Shown: positions 34,982-42,968 of the stretch, piece by piece
Position numbering within the stretch: position 1 is the stretch's first letter
Layout: every line of letters begins with the position of its first letter
Assembly: GCA_022766165.1 (NCBI GenBank)
Contig: QYLO01000024.1
Location: 1 to 42,968 of the forward strand
Reading direction: 5' to 3'
Origin: Candidatus Electrothrix gigas
Lineage (GTDB): Bacteria > Desulfobacterota > Desulfobulbia > Desulfobulbales > Desulfobulbaceae
DNA: 42,968 bases
The notes under the pieces: generated by a model
Told to the model about the DNA's origin: nothing
The model's database searches: none
Seen by the model: the letters and a program-made list of their open reading frames with translations, nothing else
Made by a program: the position numbers and the translations under genes

Positions 34982-36298
34982 CTACCGGCTCAAAACGCTC
35001 TCTTTTTTTCCAGCGACTACTCTAGGCCGCATCAATTTGCGAACATTCAGCTCGGTAAAGGAAATCAAGCCGTGGGGCCGGAAGATCATGATGAGAATCA
35101 GGATCAGGGGAATGATGATCCACTTGAACAGCTCCAAGGGCCGCAGGGCCTCGCTGAGAACCGAAATACTGACCGCACCAACAATGGAGCCGACAATGGA
35201 GTTGAGTCCCCCGAAATAGACCATTGCCAGGATTTCAGCCAGTTTTTGGATGCCAAAGGTGCCTGGATTGATATAGCGGAGTACATGAGCAAAGAGTCCG
35301 CCTGCCACTCCAGCCCAAAAGGCTCCGAACATAAAGGCGGTCATCTTGGTCTTACGGGTGTTCACGGTCATGGAATCAGCAGCAGCCTCATTGTCCCGGA
35401 CAGCATTCAGGGCCTTCCCCATGATGGAGGTGGTGAAATTATGAATGATCCAGATACAGAGGACAGTCCAGATGAAGACGACTGGCAAAGAAGAATAATC
35501 AGGCTGGCTACTCATGCCGCGTGGCCCACCAATGATTTCCATATTTTCGATGGCACTTTTCACGATGAACATAAAGGCCAGAGAGATGATAGCCAGATAA
35601 TCACCACGGGTTCGGAAAGATGGAATAGCAACAATCAACGAGCCAAGGGCTGCTGTTAGTCCTCCGGCAATAAGGATCAACGGGAAAAGCCAAGGGCCGA
35701 GAGCCGGGTTGAGCAGTGCCGGGCCGAACAGCTTGTCATCGGCAAAGAGCCATAGGGTCAGGGTGGAGGAGGTGTATGCTCCCAAGGCCATGAAACCTGG
35801 ATGAGAGCAAGAAAATTCGCCCTGATAGCCGTTAATGATATTGAGGCTGATGGTGAGGATAATGGCAATCATGGTCAGTTTGACCACCAGCACCCGATAA
35901 TCATTCATTCCAGCCCAAAGGTGGAGGATGCCGTAAAAGGCTGCAAGGTGCAGCAGGGTGGCTGTCCAGACCGGAAGGCGGATCAGCAATTCAGCAAACC
36001 GATTGGTCAGCGGCGCAGACAGGCGGGCGACCAGCAGGATCGGAAAAATATAGATAATCAGGTCATACCCTAGAACCGAAGGAATAAGCGTGGGATTCTT
36101 CAGCATCATCAGCGTGCCAAAGAGAACCGGAATTTTCGGCAGATAAAGGTGGTAAGAAATAAGATCACCAAGATGAAATTCCAGCAGGGCTGCTGCCAGT
36201 CCACCCAAGAACCAACCTACCAGCGGGATAACGGTGAAGGGTTTGAGGAACTTGCGGATTTTTTGCAGTATGCCGTTTTCTTTAAGAGTCTTCTTCAT
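34982..36298 (-). CDS. livM: Branched-chain amino-acid ABC transporter permease LivM
   Basis: Inner-membrane permease of the Leu/Ile/Val uptake system. The 438-residue protein has about ten hydrophobic helices and the signature LNIINGYQGEFSCSHPGFMALGAYTS and the coupling loop GKALNAVRDNEAAADSMTVN. The N-terminal region (about 1-125) is longer than in typical LivM and has additional helices. No livH, livG, livF or livJ is adjacent in the window, so other components must be encoded elsewhere. It is downstream of the second rtcB on the same strand. Confidence 0.9.
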   Translation of the reverse strand: MKKTLKENGILQKIRKFLKPFTVIPLVGWFLGGLAAALLEFHLGDLISYHLYLPKIPVLFGTLMMLKNPTLIPSVLGYDLIIYIFPILLVARLSAPLTNRFAELLIRLPVWTATLLHLAAFYGILHLWAGMNDYRVLVVKLTMIAIILTISLNIINGYQGEFSCSHPGFMALGAYTSSTLTLWLFADDKLFGPALLNPALGPWLFPLILIAGGLTAALGSLIVAIPSFRTRGDYLAIISLAFMFIVKSAIENMEIIGGPRGMSSQPDYSSLPVVFIWTVLCIWIIHNFTTSIMGKALNAVRDNEAAADSMTVNTRKTKMTAFMFGAFWAGVAGGLFAHVLRYINPGTFGIQKLAEILAMVYFGGLNSIVGSIVGAVSISVLSEALRPLELFKWIIIPLILILIMIFRPHGLISFTELNVRKLMRPRVVAGKKESVLSR

Positions 36299-36331
36299 CG
36301 TACACTATTCACACACGTTCTTTGTTTATCA

Positions 36332-37456
36332 TCATGCCTTAAAGCTGTAGATCGGCTTCATTGTAGAAATAATCTCCACTGTATCGCCGATAAGACTCAT
36401 TAATTCTTCAGCATCTTTATAGGCCATCGGGGATTCGTCAATGGTGTTTTGTCGAATGCAGGAGCTATAGATACCTTGCATAGATTTTTGATACTCCTCC
36501 AAGCTGATCAATTCCCTTGTCTCGCTTCGTTTCAACAGTCTACCTGCCCCATGTGGAGCTGAACAGTTCCAATCCTCATTCCCTTTTCCCTTGGCAAGAA
36601 GACAACCGTCTCGCATATTAAGAGGAATAATGACCAGCTCATCCTCATGGGCTGAAATAGCACCTTTGCGGATGATCATGTCCTCAAAATTAACATAGTT
36701 GTGCGTACTGGAAATGCACTCGTAGTCTTTCGGCTGTTTGTTGAAAAAACCCTCAATGATGATTGCAGCCATTGTTTTGCGGTTTTCCTCGGCATAGGTC
36801 TGAGCGATTTGCATATCTTGCAGATATTCTTTCCCGCCATTGTTCAAGGGCATATACTCCATGCCGTGAAATGCCCCAGCACCCTGAAAGGCTTCTTTGA
36901 TAACCTGACAGGCAATCCTGTGATGATACCTGCACACCTGAAGGCCTAGGTTCCTGCTGCCACTATGAATAATCAGCCAGATATTGTCTTGCTCATCTCT
37001 ATCCAGCTCCAGAAAATGATTGCCACCACCAAGGGTACCGATACTGAGTAGGATTCGCCGATGCTCTCTGGGAGCTACTTTCTGAATCAGGTTATCCAGG
37101 GCCTTGTTCTCTTTGACCAGCTTCTTGGAAATCTCCGGGTGGACATTGCTGCCAGCAGGGATAGCAGCATGAATAAATGCGTCAAAGGCGGCTAAATCAA
37201 TATCCTGTGGTCCTAGATTATAGGCCGTCACTCCGCAGCCGATATCTACCCCGATGACTTGAGGATTGATAAAGTCGTTGCAGGTCATGGTGAATCCAAC
37301 AACCGAACCTCGACCCAGGTGGACATCTGGCATGACCGCAATTTTGCTGTCAGCAAAGCAGGGAATATTGAGCATGCTGTAAAGCTGATTGAGTGATGCC
37401 TTATCAATATTGTCTGTAAAAACCGTGGCTGAGTTGTACTTTCCTTGAATTTTCAT
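36332..37456 (-). CDS. rtcB: Second RtcB-family RNA ligase
   Basis: A 374-residue RtcB-type protein. It has MPDVHLG (Asp44), GVDIGCG (Cys74), GGGNHF (His147), IHSGSRNLG (His164), HNY (His252) and APHGAGR (His302), so all Mn2+ and GMP-binding residues are present. The sequence is clearly different from the RtcB at 3875-5050, with HLGRG in place of HQGYG and a SAPHGAGR motif, so it is a separate subfamily. The ATG follows GAAGG. It lies between aspC and livM without an archease. Confidence 0.9.
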   Translation of the reverse strand: MKIQGKYNSATVFTDNIDKASLNQLYSMLNIPCFADSKIAVMPDVHLGRGSVVGFTMTCNDFINPQVIGVDIGCGVTAYNLGPQDIDLAAFDAFIHAAIPAGSNVHPEISKKLVKENKALDNLIQKVAPREHRRILLSIGTLGGGNHFLELDRDEQDNIWLIIHSGSRNLGLQVCRYHHRIACQVIKEAFQGAGAFHGMEYMPLNNGGKEYLQDMQIAQTYAEENRKTMAAIIIEGFFNKQPKDYECISSTHNYVNFEDMIIRKGAISAHEDELVIIPLNMRDGCLLAKGKGNEDWNCSAPHGAGRLLKRSETRELISLEEYQKSMQGIYSSCIRQNTIDESPMAYKDAEELMSLIGDTVEIISTMKPIYSFKA

Positions 37457-37529
37457 ACCATTATTCCTTCGGTTGATGTTGTGTGCTGGGAAAGAGAGAC
37501 TGAGCGAGTGCTGTGAAGAGGCGTTGCGT

Positions 37530-37554
37530 CCCGGTCAGAAGAATTCTAACCGGG
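37530..37554. terminator. Hairpin between aspC and rtcB
   Basis: CCCGGTCAGAA and TTCTAACCGGG form an 11-bp stem with one mismatch and a three-base loop. A T4 tract follows only on the plus strand, so termination of minus-strand aspC is uncertain; it may be an attenuator or mRNA processing site. Confidence 0.5.
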
Positions 37555-37579
37555 TTTTGAAAAGATCAAAAGGAGTTTT

Positions 37580-38791
37580 TTACCCCTCAAGTGCCGCCAA
37601 GGCCTTCTTGATCCGTGCCATTCCCTCCTGAATAACCTCCATAGAAGTAGCAAAGGAGAAGCGAACAAAATCATCTGAACCAAAGGCCACACCCGGCACT
37701 GAGGCAACTTTAGCTTCATTCAGAAAGTAGGCTGACATGTCAGCAGAGTTTTTCAGCTCTGTTCCGTTAAAGGACTTGCCATAGTAGGCAGAGAAATTTG
37801 GGAACACATAAAAGGCGCCGCTGGGATTCACGCAGGTAACGCCTTCAATGGATTCCAGATCTTTGACAAAGAAGTCACGGCGGGGCAGAAATGCCTCTTT
37901 CATAACCCCTGGGAAATCTTGCGGTCCGGTCAGGGCAGCCAGAGCTGCGTACTGTGAGGGGGCAGCAGGATTGGAGGTGGATTGGCTCTGTACCTTGTTC
38001 ATGGCCTTGATCAGATGGGCCGGCCCAGCAGAGTACCCGATTCGCCATCCGGTCATGGCAAAGGATTTAGAAACTCCGTTCAGGATAACGGTCTGTTCTT
38101 TCAGAGCAGGCTCTACATCCAAAATATGGGGCAGTTTGCCGTCCATATAGGTAACGGTTTCATAGATATCGTCAGTAACGATCAGCCAGCCCCGTTCTAA
38201 GGCCATCTTGGCGACCGCTTTAAGAGCAGTGATTGAAAGAATTGATCCTGATGGGTTGGATGGACTGTTGAGAAAGATTGCCCGGGTTGTATCTGTTGCC
38301 TTGGCAGCCAAGGTCTCTGGATTCAAATCAAAATCCATAGATTCGTCCAGAGGAACAGTCACCGGTACACCGCCAGCCAGTTGAACCATAGGCGGGTAGG
38401 AAACCCAGTACGGAGCAGGGATCAGCACCTCATCACCGGGATTGAGCATGGCCTGAAAGATGTTGTACAACCCATGCTTACCACCGCAACAGACCTGGAT
38501 TTCCTCCGGGGTGTAGTTCCACCCGTGATCTTCCTTAAAACGCATACAGACAGCCTCCCGCAGTTCCGGGATACCAGGAACAGCAGTGTAACGGGTATGC
38601 CCGTCATCAATGGCCTGTTTACCGGCTTCGCACACATGTTGTGGGGTGTCAAAATCCGGTTCGCCAACGCTGAAATTCAGAATATCCTCACCTGCCGCTT
38701 TCAGCGCCTTGGCCTTGGCATTGATGGCCAACGTAGGGGAGGGCGGTACCTGGAGTACGCGGTCAGCGAGAGTGATTATTTCCTGAGACAT
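37580..38791 (-). CDS. aspC: Aspartate aminotransferase
   Basis: A 403-residue class I PLP enzyme that interconverts aspartate and 2-oxoglutarate. Motifs include FSVGEPDFDTP, NSPSNPSG, IVTDDIYE and the cofactor lysine in GVSKSFAMTGWRIGYSAGP. AGAGG precedes the ATG. The sequence fits subgroup 1b aspartate aminotransferases common in bacteria and archaea. It differs from the aminotransferase at 24367-25557. It is the first gene of a minus-strand cluster containing rtcB and livM, although a hairpin separates it from rtcB. Confidence 0.92.
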   Translation of the reverse strand: MSQEIITLADRVLQVPPSPTLAINAKAKALKAAGEDILNFSVGEPDFDTPQHVCEAGKQAIDDGHTRYTAVPGIPELREAVCMRFKEDHGWNYTPEEIQVCCGGKHGLYNIFQAMLNPGDEVLIPAPYWVSYPPMVQLAGGVPVTVPLDESMDFDLNPETLAAKATDTTRAIFLNSPSNPSGSILSITALKAVAKMALERGWLIVTDDIYETVTYMDGKLPHILDVEPALKEQTVILNGVSKSFAMTGWRIGYSAGPAHLIKAMNKVQSQSTSNPAAPSQYAALAALTGPQDFPGVMKEAFLPRRDFFVKDLESIEGVTCVNPSGAFYVFPNFSAYYGKSFNGTELKNSADMSAYFLNEAKVASVPGVAFGSDDFVRFSFATSMEVIQEGMARIKKALAALEG

Positions 38792-39006
38792 TATTTTTTC
38801 CTCTTCATGGGGTTGTATAAAACGTGCCTGTGTAATTCACAAGTTGTTCACAAGATAAATTCTTTCCTGCTCTAGCAGGTTCCAAGCTTTTTATCAAGGG
38901 CAATCGTGCCTATTCTGCGGAATTTTTGTTGGCTGTGGCAGGAAAGCAGGCTGGCAACAGAAGAGATAGTAGAGATACTAGAGGCGGGTGGGCTTGCTGT
39001 ACCTGC

Positions 39007-39035
39007 TTGCCCTTTCATCCCTTTTGTATTATAAA
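39007..39035 (+). promoter_or_regulatory. Candidate promoter of the Trypco1-STAND operon
   Basis: TTGCCC (39007-39012), exactly 17 bp, TATAAA (39030-39035), about 50 bp before the first gene. It matches the consensus at several positions. Confidence 0.5.
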
Positions 39036-39084
39036 AAATTTTACTCTTTAAACAACTCTTGGACTTGAACAAACGGAGAATACC

Positions 39085-39405
39085 ATGAAAAAACTTCTTG
39101 AATTCGAACTGGACGGACAGCCTGTATATGTGGAAGCCGAGGTCTCCGAGACCGAAATGCGTCGGATCAGCCGGGGCAACGAGGATGAACCGATCAAGGC
39201 GGATTCCCGTTTTATTGATGCGGTAGCCGGTATCAAACCTGCTGCGGAATTGATGCTCAACGCCTTTCGGGAGATGAACAGCCCGGATGAAATCAACCTG
39301 GAGTTCGGACTGAACTTCTCCGCCAAAACCGGGGTGGTCTTTGCTTCAGCCAACACCAGCGCAACCTTTAAGGTCTCTTTAAAGTACACGAACAGCGACA
39401 AGTAA
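39085..39405 (+). CDS. Trypsin-co-occurring (Trypco1/CU044_2847-like) protein
   Basis: A 106-residue protein with GGAGA before the ATG. It is beta-rich: LLEFELDGQPVYVEAEV at the start, a helical centre with AELMLNAF, then INLEFGLNFSAKTGVVFA and ATFKVSLKYT. This layout fits the Trypco1/CU044_2847 family, found next to trypsin-domain STAND proteins. It has no catalytic signature and is taken to be a ligand or substrate partner of the neighbour. It is separated from the large gene by 24 bp with AGGAG just before that start. Confidence 0.7.
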   Translation: MKKLLEFELDGQPVYVEAEVSETEMRRISRGNEDEPIKADSRFIDAVAGIKPAAELMLNAFREMNSPDEINLEFGLNFSAKTGVVFASANTSATFKVSLKYTNSDK

Positions 39406-39429
39406 CAACCTGAACCGCAGGAGTCCGCC

Positions 39430-42400
39430 ATGTCCTCATTCTCTTTGGAATCCGCCCTTGTCCGTCTGTTGATTGATGAACACAGTCCGCACAAGCCTGT
39501 GGGTGCGGGTTTTCTGGTCACGCCCACGCATGTTGTCACCTGCGCCCATGTGGTCAACGATGCTCTCGGATATCCCCAGAGCAGGCCCGATCTGCCTGAC
39601 AGTGAGGTGTTTCTTGATTTCCCCTTGGTCAAGGATCAACCCCTGCTCCGGGCCAAGATTCTGCATTGGTTTCCGGTACAGGAGGATTCCGCTGTGGGCA
39701 AACTTGAGGACATCGCCGTGCTGGAGTTGCTGTCAGAGACTCCGCTGCCTGCCGGGTTGCAACCTGCTCCGGTTGTTGTAGGGGAAGAGCGGGAGGGCTT
39801 GGCCGCAGAATCCAAGGTCAGGATGTGCGGTTTTCCTGCCGGGGTCGATGACGGCACCTATGCCAACGGTATTCTGCAAGGAAGGACTGCTAAAGGATGG
39901 GTGGAAATCCATCATCAGGGCAAAGAGTTGGTTGAAGGGGGCTTCAGCGGCACAGCGGTCTGGGCCGTAACGGAAAATGCGGTCTGCGGCATGACGGTGA
40001 GCGTACTGAATCGACGCAATGCTGTGGTCGCCTACATGATCCCGGCAAACGTGCTGATCGCCGCCTTTCCTGAAATGGAAAAACTGAGCCGCCCGACCAA
40101 TCCTTATCTCGGTCTGGAAGCCTTCAAGGAAAAGGATGCCAAGCTCTATTTTGGCAGGAAGGAGACCGTTGCCCGAATACAACAAACGGTTGAGGAGCAG
40201 GATTTTGTCGCAGTCATCGGAGCCAGCGGTAGCGGGAAATCTTCTGCGGTCTTTGCCGGGTTGGTTCCGATCCTGCGCAGGACCGGCGACTGGCTCATAG
40301 CCCGCTGTCTCCCCAGAAAACAGCCCTTTTATGAACTGTCATCCGCTCTGGTCCCCTTTCTCTATGACGACCCTCTCCTTCGTTTGGAAAAGAGCAATGA
40401 ACTCCGGGAAAAACTCCATGCCGGTTCCTTGACCCTGGGCAGTGTTATCCATCAGATCAGCGGCCAGAACGACAACCGACGTTTTCTCCTCATTGTCGAT
40501 CAGTTTGAGGAGCTGTTCACCCTCAATGCAGACCGAAAGCTGGTCAGTCGCTACATAGAGAGCCTGCTTGAAGCCCGGAACACGGAAAACTTCACAGTGC
40601 TGATCACCATGCGGGCCGACTTTCTGGAATCCGCTGCCAGGTATCCTGCTTTGGCCGAGGCCCTGAGTCACTGCCCGCCCTTTATCATTCCGCCCATGAG
40701 CGAAAACGACCTGCGCAAGGCGGTGGAAGAGCCAGCGACCATGTTCGGGGTCGAGTTTGAACCAGGGTTGCCCCAGCTCATTGTTCAGGATGTGGGCAGC
40801 GAACCAGGCAACCTACCCCTGCTGGAGTTCTGCCTGACCCAGCTCTGGGAGCGACAGGAGTTTCGGAGGATCAGCCATGCTGCCTATACGGCCATCGGTG
40901 GGGTGCAGCAGGCCCTGGCCAATCATGCGGATGAGGTCTATGCTGAGTTTGATGAACAGGATAAGGATCGGCTGCGCCATATCTTCTTGAAACTGGTCCG
41001 TCCGGGACAAGGCACCGAGGATACCCGGCAGGTGGCGACTCTTGAACAGATTCCGGCTGAGAACCGGGAGGTGATTACCCGACTGGCTGATCACCGACTG
41101 GTGGTGACCGGGCGGGTGGAAGAAGAGGACACGGTGGAGGTGGTCCATGAGGCTCTGATCCGCCGTTGGCAGACTTTGCGGCAATGGGTGGATGAGGATC
41201 GAGAGTTTTTGGTCTGGCAGGAGAAGTTGCGGGTGCTGTTGCGGCAGTGGCAGGAGAGCGGGCAGGATGAAGGGGCCCTGTTGCGGGGATTGCCGTTGGA
41301 TGAGGCCTTGAAATGGCAGGAGAGTTATCCGCATTTACTGGGGGAAGAAGAAAAGGCGTTTATTGCGGCCAGCACGAAGCTTCAAGAACGTGAGAGGCAG
41401 GAACGGGAAGCGACTCGGCAGGCCAAGGAGCGACAGCGGAAGATAAGCATGGCAATTCTTTCTGTTGGCTTGGTGATTGCTCTTGGATTGTCAGGGTTGG
41501 TTGCATGGCAATGGCAAAAGGCAGAGCATAATGCAACTATTGCTGAACAGAAAACTACAGAGGCACAAGAGGCTTCAAAGAAGGCTGAAGCGGAAAAAAA
41601 CAATGCTGTACAACAAACCATTCAAGCGAACTATAACCTTGCCAAGGCGTTTGAGGGTAAGGCCTTGACTGCTTTGGAAAAAACTAAGACGGATTATAGC
41701 AATGAATCCTATAAACAGGCGGTTCTTTTTACCTCGGCAGCCTTGGAACAGAAAATTGAAGACAATAAAGCTGCATTGCAGGAGAGTTCCATTGCCAAGC
41801 TTTTTGTCCCTGAAATATTTAATGGTTCACTGGCAGAAAAGTGGAGTTCTTCAACCCATAAGAGTTCGATCAACAGCGTGGCCTTCAGTCCAGACGGAAA
41901 AACTCTGGCTTCGGCTTCTGGGAGTACGATATGGGAGAACAAAGATAACACCGTGCGGCTCTGGGATACAGCAAGCGGGCAGCAGATCAACGTATTCAAA
42001 GGACATCAGAGCTGGGTCAACAGTGTGGCCTTTAGTCCGGACGGAAAAACTCTGGCTTCGGCTTCTTGGGATAAAACCATCTGGCTCTGGGATACAGCAA
42101 GCGGCAAAGAGAAAAACGTCTTCAAAGGACATCAGGACATGGTCTTCAGCGTGGCCTTCAGTCCGGACGGCAAAATCCTGGCTTCTGCTTCTAGGGATAA
42201 AACCATCCGGCTCTGGGATACAGCAAGCGGCAAAGAGAAAAACGTCTTCAGAGGACATCAGGACGAGGTCAACAGCGTGGCCTTTAGTCCGGACGGCAAA
42301 ACCCTGGCTTCGGCCTCCGAGGATAAAACCATCCGGCTCTGGGATCTTGCAAGCGGCAAAGAGAAAAACGTATTTAGACATCAGGACATGGTCAACAGCG

Positions 42401-42968
42401 TAGCCTTCAGTCCAGACGGCAAAACCTTGGCTTCGGCTTCTGGGGATAAAACCATCCGGCTCTGGGATCTTGCAAGCGGCCAAGAGAAAAACGTATTTAG
42501 ACATCAGGGCGGGGTCATCAGCGTGGCCTTTAGTCCGGACGGCAAAACTCTGGCTTCGGCTTCTTTGGATGAAACCGTGCGGCTCTGGGATACAGCAAGC
42601 AGCAAAGAGAAAAACGTCTTCAAAGGACATCAGGACTCGGTCTACAGCGTGGCCTTTAGTCCGGACGGCAAAACCCTGGCTTCGGCTTCTTTGGATGAAA
42701 CCGTGCGGCTCTGGGATACAGCAAGCGGCAAAGAGAAAAAAGGAGAGAAAAACGTCTTCAGAGGACATCAGGGCGAGGTCTTCAGCGTGGCCTTTAGTCC
42801 GGACGGCAAAACCCTGGCTTCGGCTTCCGAGGATAAAACCATCCGGCTCTGGGATCTTGCAAGCGGCAAAGAGAAAAACGTATTTAGATATCAGGGCGGG
42901 GTCGCCAGCGTGGCCTTTAGTCCGGATGGCAAAACCCTAGCTTCGGCCTCTTTTGATAAAACCGTGCG
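39430..42968 (+). CDS. Trypsin-like / nSTAND NTPase / TM / WD40 protein, truncated by window end
   Basis: A single open frame of at least 1179 residues. The first about 200 residues are a trypsin-like serine protease with triad His40 (VTCAHV), Asp94 (LEDIAVLEL) and Ser173 (GGFSGTAVW). A STAND-type NTPase follows: the GLEAFKEKDAKLYFGRK lead-in of the nSTAND1 group, Walker A GASGSGKSS from about residue 264, Walker B LLIVDQFEELF near 355, then a helical and winged-helix-like part with VHEALIRRWQTL. A transmembrane-like helix (about 672-696) and a coiled coil precede WD40 repeats from about 810. The likely role is sensing by the beta-propeller, NTP-driven oligomerisation and proteolysis, as proposed for bacterial conflict systems; this is inference. 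Confidence 0.85.
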   Translation, partial: MSSFSLESALVRLLIDEHSPHKPVGAGFLVTPTHVVTCAHVVNDALGYPQSRPDLPDSEVFLDFPLVKDQPLLRAKILHWFPVQEDSAVGKLEDIAVLELLSETPLPAGLQPAPVVVGEEREGLAAESKVRMCGFPAGVDDGTYANGILQGRTAKGWVEIHHQGKELVEGGFSGTAVWAVTENAVCGMTVSVLNRRNAVVAYMIPANVLIAAFPEMEKLSRPTNPYLGLEAFKEKDAKLYFGRKETVARIQQTVEEQDFVAVIGASGSGKSSAVFAGLVPILRRTGDWLIARCLPRKQPFYELSSALVPFLYDDPLLRLEKSNELREKLHAGSLTLGSVIHQISGQNDNRRFLLIVDQFEELFTLNADRKLVSRYIESLLEARNTENFTVLITMRADFLESAARYPALAEALSHCPPFIIPPMSENDLRKAVEEPATMFGVEFEPGLPQLIVQDVGSEPGNLPLLEFCLTQLWERQEFRRISHAAYTAIGGVQQALANHADEVYAEFDEQDKDRLRHIFLKLVRPGQGTEDTRQVATLEQIPAENREVITRLADHRLVVTGRVEEEDTVEVVHEALIRRWQTLRQWVDEDREFLVWQEKLRVLLRQWQESGQDEGALLRGLPLDEALKWQESYPHLLGEEEKAFIAASTKLQERERQEREATRQAKERQRKISMAILSVGLVIALGLSGLVAWQWQKAEHNATIAEQKTTEAQEASKKAEAEKNNAVQQTIQANYNLAKAFEGKALTALEKTKTDYSNESYKQAVLFTSAALEQKIEDNKAALQESSIAKLFVPEIFNGSLAEKWSSSTHKSSINSVAFSPDGKTLASASGSTIWENKDNTVRLWDTASGQQINVFKGHQSWVNSVAFSPDGKTLASASWDKTIWLWDTASGKEKNVFKGHQDMVFSVAFSPDGKILASASRDKTIRLWDTASGKEKNVFRGHQDEVNSVAFSPDGKTLASASEDKTIRLWDLASGKEKNVFRHQDMVNSVAFSPDGKTLASASGDKTIRLWDLASGQEKNVFRHQGGVISVAFSPDGKTLASASLDETVRLWDTASSKEKNVFKGHQDSVYSVAFSPDGKTLASASLDETVRLWDTASGKEKKGEKNVFRGHQGEVFSVAFSPDGKTLASASEDKTIRLWDLASGKEKNVFRYQGGVASVAFSPDGKTLASASFDKTV
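41857..42968 (+). repeat. At least nine near-identical WD40 repeats
   Basis: Repeat units of about 126 bp encode a motif such as VAFSPDGKTLASASxDKTxRLWD. In order the variable segment after the histidine reads KSSIN, QSWVN, QDMVF, QDEVN, QDMVN, QGGVI, QDSVY, QGEVF and QGGVA. Two units lack one codon (FRHQ in place of FKGHQ), one has an insert of six codons, and the first is longer. The last unit is cut by the window end. Confidence 0.9.

Noticed and set aside
35072..35659. 195-codon plus-strand frame
   Set aside because: It is antisense to livM; composition is Asp/Asn-rich as expected from the complement of membrane helices.
37530..37558. Strong plus-strand terminator
   Set aside because: The hairpin is followed by T residues on the plus strand, but no plus-strand gene ends just upstream, so it is listed only as a hairpin between minus-strand genes.
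38381..38875. 164-codon plus-strand frame near aspC
   Set aside because: Mostly antisense to aspC with no recognised features.
41851..42768. Long antisense open frame (305 codons) with repeated motifs
   Set aside because: It is the reverse strand of the WD40 repeats; its repetition follows from the sense repeats, and it has no recognisable domain.
41702..42940. Two open frames on the plus strand out of phase with the WD40 gene
   Set aside because: They are shadows of the repeat array; the in-frame WD40 reading is uninterrupted from 39430 to the window end.

Overview
The window reads as chromosomal DNA of a Gram-negative bacterium: it has a type IV pilus secretin operon, the SecB chaperone, lipoboxes and cleavable signal peptides. 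The mixture of a pilMNOP operon with an MshL-type secretin, OleA/OleB, a TAXI-type binding protein, GLUG/thrombospondin-type surface protein and a trypsin/STAND/WD40 gene suggests a Desulfobacterota lineage, perhaps Desulfobulbales or cable-bacterium relatives. That placement is an inference from gene content; no rRNA, tRNA or CRISPR array was seen.

Layout. 1-1678: tail of a probable Rpn-like protein and a membrane-anchored TPR protein with 120-bp internal repeats. 1679-5050: a spacer with a three-copy 12-mer, then a three-gene operon (HU-like/DUF4469 protein, unknown protein, RtcB RNA ligase). 5155-8173 (minus): lepB, pyrB, pyrC. 8606-15994 (plus): pilM, pilN, pilO, pilP, an AMIN/STN/TPR protein, an MshL-like secretin and an outer-membrane lipoprotein, closed by a strong terminator. 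16089-18976: secB (minus), a short-chain dehydrogenase-like protein lacking the usual catalytic Lys, a transposase remnant and a periplasmic double rhodanese. 19057-24104: a large secreted GLUG-repeat protein (minus) with a likely frameshifted C-terminus, a small CsrA-like ORF, a TerB-like protein and an orphan membrane-anchored TAXI protein. 24367-31500: PLP aminotransferase, HD hydrolase, dnaG, rpoD, dprA. 31618-34564: a secreted PilJ-domain protein and the oleA-oleB pair. 34561-38791 (minus): aspC, a second RtcB, livM and a short VOC protein. 39085 to the end: a Trypco1 protein and a giant trypsin-nSTAND-TM-WD40 protein that runs off the window.

How the genes work together. Housekeeping blocks (pyrimidine synthesis, protein export, primase/sigma factor, pilus assembly) alternate with accessory blocks. 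The strongest candidate for an unusual biological system is the last 4 kb: a protease-linked STAND NTPase with near-identical WD40 repeats and its co-occurring partner, an architecture expected of a conflict or defence module. A second candidate is the operon at 2034-5050, which couples an RNA ligase to a DNA-binding-like protein and an unrecognised protein. The pilus operon is notable because the usual single PilQ seems to be divided between two proteins.
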